Shown in pieces: positions 26,879 through 34,671 of a stretch of 64,000 nt of DNA. The notes beneath the pieces were generated by a model. It saw only the letters and a program-made list of their open reading frames with translations, was not told where the DNA came from and did not search any database. This DNA is from Fulvimarina sp. (GTDB lineage: Bacteria; Pseudomonadota; Alphaproteobacteria; Rhizobiales; Rhizobiaceae): the NCBI GenBank assembly GCA_002700095.1, contig PACL01000080.1, forward strand, positions 185,082 through 249,081, read 5' to 3'. Made by a program: the position numbers and the translations under genes. Numbering within the stretch: position 1 is the first letter of the stretch; each line of letters opens with the position of its first letter.

Positions 26879-27382
26879 CTACGGGCCGAGGCGTCGCTCG
26901 TAGACGACCGCCGGGATGCCACTGTCGGCGGTGCCGCAATTGTCGGTGCGGCCGACGGCGGCGAAGCCGTGTGCCTCGTAGAAGCCCACGGCCCTGGCAT
27001 TCGCCGACTCGACCTCCAGCCGCATGGTCGTGGCGTCGGGGAAGGCGTCGGTGATCTCGGCGAGGAGGTCGGTGCCGATCCCCTGCCCCTGGACGTCCGG
27101 ATGAACGTAAAGCTGATGCAGCACCACCAGCTTCTTTTCCGGGTCGGACGACGCCGCAAAGGCCATGCCGCCGATCCGGGAGCCGTCGTCGGCAACGATG
27201 AACTCCGACTCCGGCCGGGTCAGCCGCGGTTCCAGCTCCTGGACTGAGTGCCACGACGCGGTGATCTCGCGGACCCGCTCGACGCCGTAGATCGCGTCAT
27301 AGGTGGCGTGCCACGTGACGCCGAGCAGCTCGGATATGGCCTCGAGATCATTGCGGCCGGCGGTGCGGACGAAGAAGGTCAT
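26879..27382 (-). CDS. GNAT family N-acetyltransferase
   Basis: A 167-residue acetyltransferase of the GCN5 family. The acetyl-CoA binding motif A is [15 protein letters not shown] (Q-x-x-G-x-G), followed by the motif B region [18 protein letters not shown]. The acceptor is not known. Its ATG overlaps the gatB stop (ATGA, 27379-27382), so it is translationally coupled to gatB. That might suggest a role around translation, but coupling alone does not show it. Confidence 0.9.
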   Translation of the reverse strand: MTFFVRTAGRNDLEAISELLGVTWHATYDAIYGVERVREITASWHSVQELEPRLTRPESEFIVADDGSRIGGMAFAASSDPEKKLVVLHQLYVHPDVQGQGIGTDLLAEITDAFPDATTMRLEVESANARAVGFYEAHGFAAVGRTDNCGTADSGIPAVVYERRLGP

Positions 27383-28878
27383 TCGACCCCCAGCTTGTCT
27401 TTCACCAGCGCATTGACCGCCTGGGGGTTGGCCTTGCCGCCGGTCGCCTTCATCACCTGGCCGACGAACCAGCCGGCCATGGAAGGCTTCTCCTTCGCCT
27501 GGGCGACCTTTTCCGGGTTCGCCGCGATGACCTCATCGACGGCCTTCTCGATGGCGCCGGTGTCGGTCACTTGGCGCATGCCGCGGGTCTCGACGATCCC
27601 CTTCGGGTCGCCGCCCTCGTTCCAGACGATCTCGAAGAGGTCTTTGGCGATCTTGCCGGAGATCGTGCCCTCGCGGATGAGGTCGAGGATCGCGCCCATC
27701 TGGTCGGCCGTAACCGGCGTCTCGTCGATGTCCTTCCCGGCCTTGTTGAGCGCGCCGAGGAGATCGTTGATCACCCAGTTCGCTGCCTGCTTGGCGTCGC
27801 GCCCCGCGGCGACCTTTTCGAAGAAGTCGGCGATCGCCTTTTCCGAAACGAGGATCGAGGCGTCGTAGGCCGAGAGGCCGGCGTCCTTGATCAGCCGCGC
27901 GCGCTTGTCGTCGGGAAGCTCGGGAAGCTCCTTCAACAGCGCATCGACATAGGCCTGGTCGAATTCCAGCGGCAGGAGATCGGGGTCCGGGAAATAGCGG
28001 TAGTCGTGGGCGTCTTCCTTCGAGCGCATCGCCCGTGTCTCGCCCTTCACGGGATCGAACAGCCGGGTCTCCTGGTCGATGACGCCGCCATCCTCGATGA
28101 TCGCGATCTGGCGCCGGGCTTCCGATTCGATCGCCTGGCCGACGAAGCGGATGGAGTTGACGTTCTTGATCTCGCAGCGCGTGCCAAAGGGGCCGCCCGG
28201 CCGGCGGACCGAGACGTTCACGTCGGCGCGCATCGAGCCCTCGTCCATGTTGCCGTCGCAGGTGCCGAGATAGCGCAGGATCGTCCGGAGCTTGGTGAGA
28301 TAGGCCTTGGCCTCGTCGGCCGAGCGCATGTCGGGCTTGGAGACGATCTCCATAAGCGCCACGCCGGAGCGGTTGAGGTCGACGAAGGACATGGTCGGGT
28401 GCTGGTCGTGCATCGACTTGCCGGCGTCCTGCTCGAGATGCAGCCGCTCGACGCCAACCTCGATGTCCTGGAACTCGCCCTTGGAATCCGGCCCGACGGA
28501 GACGATGACGATGCCCTCGCCGACGATCGGATCCTTGAACTGGGAGATCTGATAGCCCTGGGGCAGATCGGGATAGAAGTAGTTCTTCCGGTCGAAGACC
28601 GAGCGGTGGTTGATCTGGGCCTTGAGGCCAAGGCCCGTGCGGATCGCCTGCTTGACGCATTCCTCGTTGATCACCGGCAGCATGCCGGGCATCGCCGCGT
28701 CGACGAGGCTGACATGGGAGTTCGGCTCGGCGCCGAAGCCGGTGGACGCGCCGGAGAAGAGCTTCGCCTCCGACGTGACCTGAGCGTGGACCTCGAGGCC
28801 GATGATGATCTCCCAGTCGCCGGTGGCGCCGGAGATGAAGGACTTCGGATCGGGCGTGCGGCTGTCGACGAGGGTCAT
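27379..28878 (-). CDS. gatB: Asp-tRNA(Asn)/Glu-tRNA(Gln) amidotransferase subunit B
   Basis: Subunit of the GatCAB complex that converts misacylated Glu-tRNA(Gln) and Asp-tRNA(Asn) into the right aminoacyl-tRNAs. Family signatures include IGLEVHAQ near residue 27, the [17 protein letters not shown] segment and the C-terminal YqeY-like tRNA-binding domain ending with [15 protein letters not shown]. Length 499 residues is normal. gatC and gatA are not in this window; alphaproteobacteria commonly have gatB apart from them. The GNAT gene overlaps its stop. Confidence 0.97.
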   Translation of the reverse strand: MTLVDSRTPDPKSFISGATGDWEIIIGLEVHAQVTSEAKLFSGASTGFGAEPNSHVSLVDAAMPGMLPVINEECVKQAIRTGLGLKAQINHRSVFDRKNYFYPDLPQGYQISQFKDPIVGEGIVIVSVGPDSKGEFQDIEVGVERLHLEQDAGKSMHDQHPTMSFVDLNRSGVALMEIVSKPDMRSADEAKAYLTKLRTILRYLGTCDGNMDEGSMRADVNVSVRRPGGPFGTRCEIKNVNSIRFVGQAIESEARRQIAIIEDGGVIDQETRLFDPVKGETRAMRSKEDAHDYRYFPDPDLLPLEFDQAYVDALLKELPELPDDKRARLIKDAGLSAYDASILVSEKAIADFFEKVAAGRDAKQAANWVINDLLGALNKAGKDIDETPVTADQMGAILDLIREGTISGKIAKDLFEIVWNEGGDPKGIVETRGMRQVTDTGAIEKAVDEVIAANPEKVAQAKEKPSMAGWFVGQVMKATGGKANPQAVNALVKDKLGVE

Positions 28879-29059
28879 GGGCGTGTCCGGATGGCTGCGA
28901 AATGGCGTGGGATTTGGCTAGAGGAAAGCGGGAACGGGTTCAAGCTCTGCGGATCGGACGGACCTTTACGCGAAGCCTGGTCAGATGCTGCGGGACGCGC
29001 CCAAATCTGGTATCGTGGCACGAGCCTCGATGCACATGCCTCGACCTGAGGAGGCGACC

Positions 29060-29662
29060 ATGAGCTCGCTGATGGAGCCGCGGCGGCAGAGCGATCTGCC
29101 GACGAACATGACGATCGACGAATTCTTCGACTGGCTGGACACCCACGAGGATCACTATGAACTCGTCGACGGGACGCCGGTCTTGACGCCCTTCGTCAAT
29201 CGCGCTCATGCGCGCATCGGCGGCAATATCGATCGGCTGCTTCAGGCGGCACTCGATCCTGATGAATACCTGGTGACCCAGGGCGACTTTGCCATCCGAA
29301 CCGGGCCGCGCTCCATGCGTTTCGCCGATCTCCTGGTCGAGCCCTCGAACGACGATCTCGGCGGGCGGATCTCCGAGCGCACGCTGCTGATCGTCGAGGT
29401 CCTGTCGGATTCCACCGCCAAGATCGACTCCAACCAGAAGCGCCTCGAATATCTCGGCCTCTCCGACCTCGACACCTATCTCATCGCCTCACAGGATGAG
29501 GCCCGGATCTGGATCTGGACGCGCGAAGCGGGCGGCTGGCCGGAGATGCCTCTCGTCCTGACCGAAGGCAGTGTCCCGATCGGAGCTCTCGGCGCCAGCC
29601 TGCCATTTGCCGAAATCCATCGCGGCGTGCATCGGATCGACGATCCGGCCCGGAGCGACTGA
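29060..29662 (+). CDS. Uma2 family (DUF820) restriction-endonuclease-like protein
   Basis: A 200-residue protein with the PD-(D/E)xK nuclease fold of the Uma2/DUF820 family. Candidate active-site residues are the Asp in RFADLLVEP, the Glu in LLIVEVLSDST and the Lys in SNQKRLEY. The family is greatly expanded in cyanobacteria and scattered elsewhere; its biological target is unknown. The start at 29060 is fixed by a strong TGAGGAGG site. No methyltransferase or other restriction gene is next to it. It is convergent with the secreted-protein gene, 15 bases apart. Confidence 0.85.
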   Translation: MSSLMEPRRQSDLPTNMTIDEFFDWLDTHEDHYELVDGTPVLTPFVNRAHARIGGNIDRLLQAALDPDEYLVTQGDFAIRTGPRSMRFADLLVEPSNDDLGGRISERTLLIVEVLSDSTAKIDSNQKRLEYLGLSDLDTYLIASQDEARIWIWTREAGGWPEMPLVLTEGSVPIGALGASLPFAEIHRGVHRIDDPARSD

Positions 29663-29677
29663 ACCGCCCGTCGCGCC

Positions 29678-30718
29678 TTAAGGGAACGCGAAAGCCATCG
29701 CGCCTTCGTAGAGGTCGAGCAGCAGATGGTCGCCGGCGTCGACGAGAAAGTCGGCCGAGGTCGGCAGGACGTTGCGGCCGGTCACCGCGCCGGTCGCCGC
29801 ATCGAGTTCGTAGAGATAGTCTTTCTCACAGCTGCCGCCGCTGGCGGTATAGATGCGCCCGTCCCGCGCCACCACATTGGTGTCGGAGACATTGAAGGGG
29901 CCGACCCATTCGACCGCCGCGACATCGACGTCGGTCTTGATCACGAGCCCCGCCTTTCGCGCCCTGTCGGCGCAGCGTGTCGGCGTATCGATAGTCAGAT
30001 AGATCGCGCCGTCCTCGTCCTGGCCGGCAGCGAGCACGGCGACGTTGGCGTCCGTGTCGCCCGTATCGAAGCCGTGGTCGGCCCGCGAGACCGGGATTGC
30101 GACAAGACTCCCGATCCGCCCGTCGCGGTCGGCAAACGCACTGAGGATGGTGAATGTGCCATTGCCGAAGGGGGCGCTGCGCGAGATGACGAGGCGGTCG
30201 GCCGGGCCGAACCGCGACAGGTAGAAATAGGGCGCCTCGTGCCGCGAGGGTTCGGCGCCGGCGTCTCGTAACGCCTCGGTGATCGTTTGCGCCAGTCCTG
30301 CGGGCACCCAGGCGCAGCGCACGATCCAGTCGATCCGGCAGGGCTCGCCGGCCGTCGTGTCGTATCCCCGAAGACCGATCTGCCCCGCCACGGCCGAAAG
30401 ATCCGGTCCCCTCGCGGCCTCGGTGATGGCAATGTCGGGCTGGGGCCCCGGATTGGGCGCCGGCCTCGGCAGGTCGAGAACCACCACGCCGTCGTGCGTC
30501 TCGAGGCTCGCCTCGCTGCCGGCCTGCACCAGCGTGCGGTAGCCGGTTTCGTCGCCCGTGCTCCCGGTCTTGCTCGGTGGCGCGGGCGCCGGGGACTGCG
30601 GCCCGGCCGCAAGCCGAAGCTCGGCGCCCAGGCCTGCACTCGACGGGCTGCCGGCGAGGACGTCGCCGACGCAAAGAAGCGCGGCGATCGTCGAGAGTGT
30701 CGCAATCCAGCGCGCCAT
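29678..30718 (-). CDS. Hypothetical secreted protein, possible beta-propeller
   Basis: A 346-residue protein I cannot assign to a family. It begins with a Sec signal peptide (MARWIATLSTIAALLCVGDVLAG). A proline-rich segment follows (about 30-65), then a domain with repeated beta-strand patterns: DGRIGSLVAIPVS, VLAAGQDEDGAIYLTID, VVARDGRIYTASGG and YLYELDAATGAVTGRNVLP. The last is the strand-and-turn type seen in PQQ/beta-propeller blades, so a propeller is plausible. Cysteines near residues 132, 141, 250 and 300 could form disulfides. The start at 30718 avoids an extension that lacks signal-peptide form. Confidence 0.7.
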   Translation of the reverse strand: MARWIATLSTIAALLCVGDVLAGSPSSAGLGAELRLAAGPQSPAPAPPSKTGSTGDETGYRTLVQAGSEASLETHDGVVVLDLPRPAPNPGPQPDIAITEAARGPDLSAVAGQIGLRGYDTTAGEPCRIDWIVRCAWVPAGLAQTITEALRDAGAEPSRHEAPYFYLSRFGPADRLVISRSAPFGNGTFTILSAFADRDGRIGSLVAIPVSRADHGFDTGDTDANVAVLAAGQDEDGAIYLTIDTPTRCADRARKAGLVIKTDVDVAAVEWVGPFNVSDTNVVARDGRIYTASGGSCEKDYLYELDAATGAVTGRNVLPTSADFLVDAGDHLLLDLYEGAMAFAFP

Positions 30719-30882
30719 GCGGTCTTCTCCACCAATCATTCGCCGCCGGGTCCTTCCCTAGCGGAAAACCGGCGCAAACGGTAGGCCGCGGCTGTCCCTC
30801 AGACAGTCGGACGGTTCGCGTGGATCATCATGGGACAAACCCTGGAACTCTCTAACTCACAGCACCCACGTACCGCCAACCC

Positions 30883-32295
30883 TCACGCAACGCTCACATA
30901 GGAGATGCTGCCGCTGTCGATCAGGCCCTTGAGGGTCTGCAGGGCGGTCGCCAGCCGGGCGCGCTCCGGGACGGCCGAGAGACCGATGCGCACGCAGTGA
31001 TGGGCGCGGTCGCCTCGGACGCTCTGATACTCGTCGGCGCCGTCGATGCGGATGCCCTGGTTGCGCGCGGCGAGCTGGAAGGCCGGCGAGGTCCAGGGGG
31101 ACGGCAGCGGCACCCAGCGATAAGGCACCGCGGCCGCCTGTCCCACCGTCGTCACCGCAAATATCTCGTCGAACATCGCGGCGCGGGCCGCGATCTCGGC
31201 AATGGCCTTGCCGCGCACCGTCTCCGCCATGCCCGACAGGACGAGGCGGGCCGCGACCTCCATGTTGAGGAAGGGGCGCCCGCCGGTGAGCTGGTTATGG
31301 GCGACGGTGACACGCACGCTCTGGCCGCGCGGACAGGCGGCCCAGCCGGCGCGCAGGCCCGCGGAGACGCTCTTCGACAGGCCGCCGACGAAGAAGGTCC
31401 GCTCGGGGGCAAGCGAGGCGATCGGCGGAATGTCGCTCGGCGTGATCTTGCCGTAGATATTGTCCTCTATGATCAGGAGATTGTGTCGCCGTGCCACCGA
31501 GACGATCTCCTCGCGCCGCCGCAGCGACATGGACACGCCTGTCGGATTGTTCACCGCCGGCATGACGAACACCATGCGCGGATGCTGCCGCGCGGCGCAG
31601 CGGTCGAGTTCGTCCGGCAGCATGCCCTCCTCGTCCATCCCGACGGTCAGCGGCATGCGGCCGATCATCGTCGCGGCGCGGGCGACAGACGCATAGGAGA
31701 GGTCCTCGAAGACGATCCGGTCGCCGGGATGGCTCGCCGCGGCGATGATGCCCTGGATCGCGGCATTGACCCCGAGCGTCGGCACGACGTTTCCCGTCTC
31801 AGGCGTCCAGCCGCCCGTTGCAAGCCAGGCCGCGCCGGCCTCCAGCCAGCTGGCGGGTACGCCGCGGACATAGTCGAGGGCTTTGGCCGACGAATCCTGC
31901 AGAACCTCGGCGAAGACCCCGGCGACGACCTCTGCCTGACCGACGAGGGGCGCCGAGGTGGAATCGAGCTTGGCGTCGTCGGTTTCCTGGCCCGGCAGGG
32001 AATCCGCCGTCGCATTGGGCATGAGCGACAGCTTCGCCGGCTTCTCGGGCGCAATGTCGACCTGGCGGACATAGGTGCCCCGCCCGACCTCGCCGGTCGT
32101 CAGACCTCGTTCGCGGGCGATCTGGTAGGCGCGGCCGATCGTGCCGACGGTGACCTTGAGGTCGAAGGCGATGTCGCGCTGGGGCGGCAGCTTGTCGCCC
32201 GGTTTCAGGACACCTTCGACGATCGCCCGCTCGATGGCGTCGGCCAGCCGCAGATAGAATGGCGTGCCCTCATCCGGCGTGATCGCGAACTGCAT
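30883..32295 (-). CDS. MocR-type (GntR plus aminotransferase) transcriptional regulator
   Basis: A 470-residue MocR/PdxR family protein. The N-terminal winged helix (about residues 8-75) has LPPQRDIAFDLKVTVGTIGRAY, seen as the pattern LPPQRDIA...VTVGTIGRAY. A linker leads to an aminotransferase-like domain with the PLP lysine in GGLSKSVSAGLRAGW and NNPTGVSMSLRRREE. Such proteins sense PLP-amino acid adducts and control nearby metabolic genes. The start at 32295 has an AAGGGTGAC site. It is divergent from a DUF1127 gene, and the shared gap holds an inverted repeat (32339-32365) that could be its binding site. Confidence 0.92.
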   Translation of the reverse strand: MQFAITPDEGTPFYLRLADAIERAIVEGVLKPGDKLPPQRDIAFDLKVTVGTIGRAYQIARERGLTTGEVGRGTYVRQVDIAPEKPAKLSLMPNATADSLPGQETDDAKLDSTSAPLVGQAEVVAGVFAEVLQDSSAKALDYVRGVPASWLEAGAAWLATGGWTPETGNVVPTLGVNAAIQGIIAAASHPGDRIVFEDLSYASVARAATMIGRMPLTVGMDEEGMLPDELDRCAARQHPRMVFVMPAVNNPTGVSMSLRRREEIVSVARRHNLLIIEDNIYGKITPSDIPPIASLAPERTFFVGGLSKSVSAGLRAGWAACPRGQSVRVTVAHNQLTGGRPFLNMEVAARLVLSGMAETVRGKAIAEIAARAAMFDEIFAVTTVGQAAAVPYRWVPLPSPWTSPAFQLAARNQGIRIDGADEYQSVRGDRAHHCVRIGLSAVPERARLATALQTLKGLIDSGSISYVSVA

Positions 32296-32338
32296 TGTCA
32301 CCCTTACACCTCTCTTTGTCACCCTCATTTGTTCGACA

Positions 32339-32365
32339 TTGTACGGAAAAACAATCGGCGTACAA
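32339..32365. promoter_or_regulatory. Inverted repeat between mocR and the DUF1127 gene
   Basis: TTGTACG (32339-32345) and CGTACAA (32359-32365) form a perfect 7-bp inverted repeat with a 13-base spacer, 44 bases upstream of mocR and 45 bases upstream of the DUF1127 start. Spacing suits a dimeric regulator such as the adjacent MocR protein. This is inference from position. Confidence 0.5.
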
Positions 32366-32409
32366 GTGGAAACAGAAAATTCATGGGTGCAATCAAAGGA
32401 GATGTCACC

Positions 32410-32688
32410 ATGACAATGCATCATGCCCGGATCGCCCAGATCGAAGACAGGCCTTCCCGTCGCATCGGGCGCCTGCGGGAACGGGCGGAAGCCCTGCCAT
32501 CACTGGCCGAGGCCGGCCGCTCGCTGGCATCCGCCCTCCTCGTCGTCGCACAGACCTTCGAGCGCCGCCGCAAGATGCGGCGCGATCTCCTGTCGCTGGA
32601 CGCCAGCCAACTGAGGGATGTCGGCCTCACCCGCGACGAGGCGCTGCGCGCCGCCGAGCGGATCGAATGGCGCGGCGACTGGAGCTAA
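32410..32688 (+). CDS. DUF1127 domain small protein
   Basis: A 92-residue basic protein whose C-terminal half fits DUF1127: FERRRKMRRDLLSLDASQLRDVGLTRDEAL. In alphaproteobacteria DUF1127 proteins are small Arg-rich proteins; some family members bind RNA and influence phosphate and carbon metabolism or stress responses. This one is longer than the 45-70 residue average, with an N-terminal extension of about 35 residues. The start at 32410 follows a strong AAAGGAGATG ribosome binding site. It is divergent from mocR and is the only gene that MocR protein could obviously control here. Confidence 0.85.
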   Translation: MTMHHARIAQIEDRPSRRIGRLRERAEALPSLAEAGRSLASALLVVAQTFERRRKMRRDLLSLDASQLRDVGLTRDEALRAAERIEWRGDWS

Positions 32689-32751
32689 GGCCCGCGCCTT
32701 GGCCCCTGCGGCCTTGCCACGTAGCAGGTCTGCGGACGATCCGCCTGATGC

Positions 32752-33159
32752 TCACTGTGATGAAGCGCGCCGCCGGGCCTTGCCAGCCGGGCGGCCGCTG
32801 GCTTTGCGGCCGGAGGCGGATCTGCCGCCCTTGTCCTCGGAGCGCGCGCTGCGCCGGGCGGCCGCATCGGCGACCGCGATCCAGCGCTCGGCCTCGTCTG
32901 GATCGTCGAAGGCGTCCTCAGGGAAGCGCCAGTAGGGCATGTTCACCGGCGCCTTGCCGGCACGCTGGTAGCTCCAGCGCTCGAGGCCCGCGTCGACATA
33001 GAGAGCCTCGCTCACGGCGTCGCCCTTGAGATGGAGCGAGCCGCGGATTACCAGAGCGAGGATGTGGCCGCAGCTGTAGATGCCCTGTCCACCGAACAAG
33101 CGGCGGATGGAGACATCGGGGACAGAGCGAAAGAGGTCGCGGAGAAACGCCTCGTCCAT
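32752..33159 (-). CDS. TfoX/Sxy N-terminal domain protein
   Basis: A 135-residue protein with the TfoX N-terminal domain: RRLFGGQGIYSCGHILALVI, DAVSEALYVDAGLERWSYQRAG and MPYWRFPEDAFDDPDEAERW. The C-terminal TfoX domain is missing, replaced by a basic tail rich in Lys, Arg, Ser and Gly. In gammaproteobacteria TfoX/Sxy turns on competence genes, but single-domain alphaproteobacterial forms have no known role. It starts 16 bases after sufA on the same strand, so they are likely co-transcribed. Confidence 0.85.
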   Translation of the reverse strand: MDEAFLRDLFRSVPDVSIRRLFGGQGIYSCGHILALVIRGSLHLKGDAVSEALYVDAGLERWSYQRAGKAPVNMPYWRFPEDAFDDPDEAERWIAVADAAARRSARSEDKGGRSASGRKASGRPAGKARRRASSQ

Positions 33160-33175
33160 CCGCCCGTCCCGGCCG

Positions 33176-33556
33176 TCAGGCCTGTTGCGCCGCAGCCATG
33201 GCAGCCAGATCTGCCTGCTTCAATTCGACGGATTCGCCGCAGCCGCAGGCCGATGTCTGGTTCGGGTTCTTGAAGACGAAACCCGAGCGCAGCACGGTTT
33301 CCTCGTAGTCCATCTCGGTGCCGAGAAGGAACAGAACGGCTTCGGGCGAGATGAACACCTTGGCCCCCTCGCGCTCGACGACGTCCTCGTTCTGGCGCGC
33401 CTCCTGGGCGAGGTCGACGGTGTACTCCATCCCCGCACAGCCGCCCTTCTTGATGCCGACGCGGATCCCATGAGCGGGTCGGTCGCTGGCAGCGAGAATC
33501 GACTTGATCCGCTCGGCGGCAGCGCTCGTCAGGCTCATCACGGCAAACTGGCCCAT
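33176..33556 (-). CDS. sufA: A-type Fe-S carrier protein (HesB/IscA family)
   Basis: Receives Fe-S clusters from the SufBCD scaffold and delivers them to apo-proteins. The three conserved cysteines are present: Cys40 in KKGGCAGMEY, and Cys104 and Cys106 in SACGCGES. Length 126 residues is slightly above the usual 105-120 because of an N-terminal hexapeptide; ATG at codon 7 (MSLTSAAA) is a possible alternative start, but a GAAAGGAG site stands before 33556. It lies after the suf cluster but separated by a VOC gene and a 188-base gap with its own candidate operator, so it probably has a separate promoter. Confidence 0.92.
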   Translation of the reverse strand: MGQFAVMSLTSAAAERIKSILAASDRPAHGIRVGIKKGGCAGMEYTVDLAQEARQNEDVVEREGAKVFISPEAVLFLLGTEMDYEETVLRSGFVFKNPNQTSACGCGESVELKQADLAAMAAAQQA

Positions 33557-33607
33557 CGGATTGCTCCTTTCAGACCCAAGGTCGTTTCGTTGGTCACCTA
33601 GATACCA

Positions 33608-33621
33608 TGCTTACATAAGCA
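33608..33621. promoter_or_regulatory. Palindrome upstream of sufA
   Basis: TGCTTA-CA-TAAGCA is a perfect 6+6 inverted repeat with a 2-base centre, 52 bases upstream of the sufA start. The inner 12 bases, GCTTACATAAGC, occur again (on the other strand) upstream of divK at 62137-62148. The rest of the gap (33557-33744) has no other clear signal. Confidence 0.5.
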
Positions 33622-33744
33622 AGCCCAAGGTGACGGATGCAAAATCGGAACACCGACAGCGCGCGTTAGGCGATCACCAGGCCGGCGGCTCGCCAGGTCT
33701 GCCAATCTGGTAACGCCCGCAGGAGTCGAGACTTAAGGCAGGAT

Positions 33745-34167
33745 CTAGGTTCGCTCCCACAGTCCGCGCGTCGCCATCTCGCCGCAGTGCCCGTCCGGGT
33801 CGCGGAAATAGAGGCTGTGTCCCCTGCCCTTCGACCACGCCACCTCGCTTTCAACCAGAACGCCGAGGTCGCCGAGATGGCGCCGCCAAGCGTCCTGCGT
33901 GCCGTCCGGAATGGCCAGGGCGAAATGCAGCGGGCCGCTGCCGTCATGGGGCGGGATCATGCCTGCCCCCGGCACCTCGACCGGCTCCAGCGTCGAGCCG
34001 CGCTCGAACAGGATCAGCACGGTGCCGTCGGCAAGGCGAAACACGGTGATCCGGTCTTCCGCAAAGATCGGCTCGAGATCGAGAAGCCGGGCATAGAAGC
34101 CACGCGAGCGCTCCATGTCGTCGACATAGAGGCATGTCTCGAGCAGCCCGGCGAGCGGCGGTGCCAT
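33745..34167 (-). CDS. VOC family (glyoxalase/bleomycin resistance) protein
   Basis: A 140-residue protein with the vicinal-oxygen-chelate fold, built from two beta-alpha-beta-beta-beta units. Recognised from LETCLYVDDMERSRGFYARLL near the start, HFALAIPDGTQDAW in the middle and the C-terminal HSLYFRDPDGHCGEMATRGLW with a metal-ligand Glu. The substrate is unknown. It lies 13 bases after sufT, so it is probably part of the suf transcript, although VOC proteins have no known part in Fe-S assembly. Confidence 0.88.
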   Translation of the reverse strand: MAPPLAGLLETCLYVDDMERSRGFYARLLDLEPIFAEDRITVFRLADGTVLILFERGSTLEPVEVPGAGMIPPHDGSGPLHFALAIPDGTQDAWRRHLGDLGVLVESEVAWSKGRGHSLYFRDPDGHCGEMATRGLWERT

Positions 34168-34180
34168 CGCTCGGTCCGCC

Positions 34181-34642
34181 TCAGAACCAGCCGACGGCGA
34201 CCTGCGCCTCTTCGCTCATCCGCTCGGGTGTCCAGGGAGGGTCGAAGACGAGTTCCACCTTCACCTGGCCGACGCCATCAACGGAGCCGACGGCGTTCTC
34301 AACCCAGATCGGCATCTCGCCGGCGACCGGGCAGCCCGGCGCCGTCAGCGTCATCTCGACGTCGACGTTGCGCTCGTCATCGATGTCGATCTTGTAGATC
34401 AGGCCGAGCTCGTAGATGTCGGCCGGAATTTCCGGATCGTAGACGGTCTTCAACGCGCCGATGATGTCGTCCGTCAGCCGCGTGAGCTCCTCGGCGGGGA
34501 TTGCCGCGCCGGTCTCGCCGCCGCCTGCAAGGGCCATGTTCGCCGCCGCGGTGTCGTCCGGGCTCGCGACCACGGGCTCGTTCGCAGCCGGGCCGGCCGT
34601 CCGTGCAGGATCGTTGGTCTTGATGTCGACTTCGTCGGTCAT
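34181..34642 (-). CDS. sufT: Fe-S cluster assembly protein of the SufT/MIP18 (DUF59) family
   Basis: A 153-residue protein with the DUF59/MIP18 domain: LKTVYDPEIPADIYELGLIYKI, followed by the conserved cysteine in LTAPGCPVAGEMP and the final DPPWTPERMSEEA. SufT-type proteins help mature Fe-S proteins under high demand. The first 50 residues form a low-complexity Ala/Asp/Thr-rich extension, common in Rhizobiales. It is 29 bases downstream of sufS in the suf operon. Confidence 0.9.
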   Translation of the reverse strand: MTDEVDIKTNDPARTAGPAANEPVVASPDDTAAANMALAGGGETGAAIPAEELTRLTDDIIGALKTVYDPEIPADIYELGLIYKIDIDDERNVDVEMTLTAPGCPVAGEMPIWVENAVGSVDGVGQVKVELVFDPPWTPERMSEEAQVAVGWF

Positions 34643-34671
34643 GCTTTATCGTCTTTTCGGGTTTTGCGACC

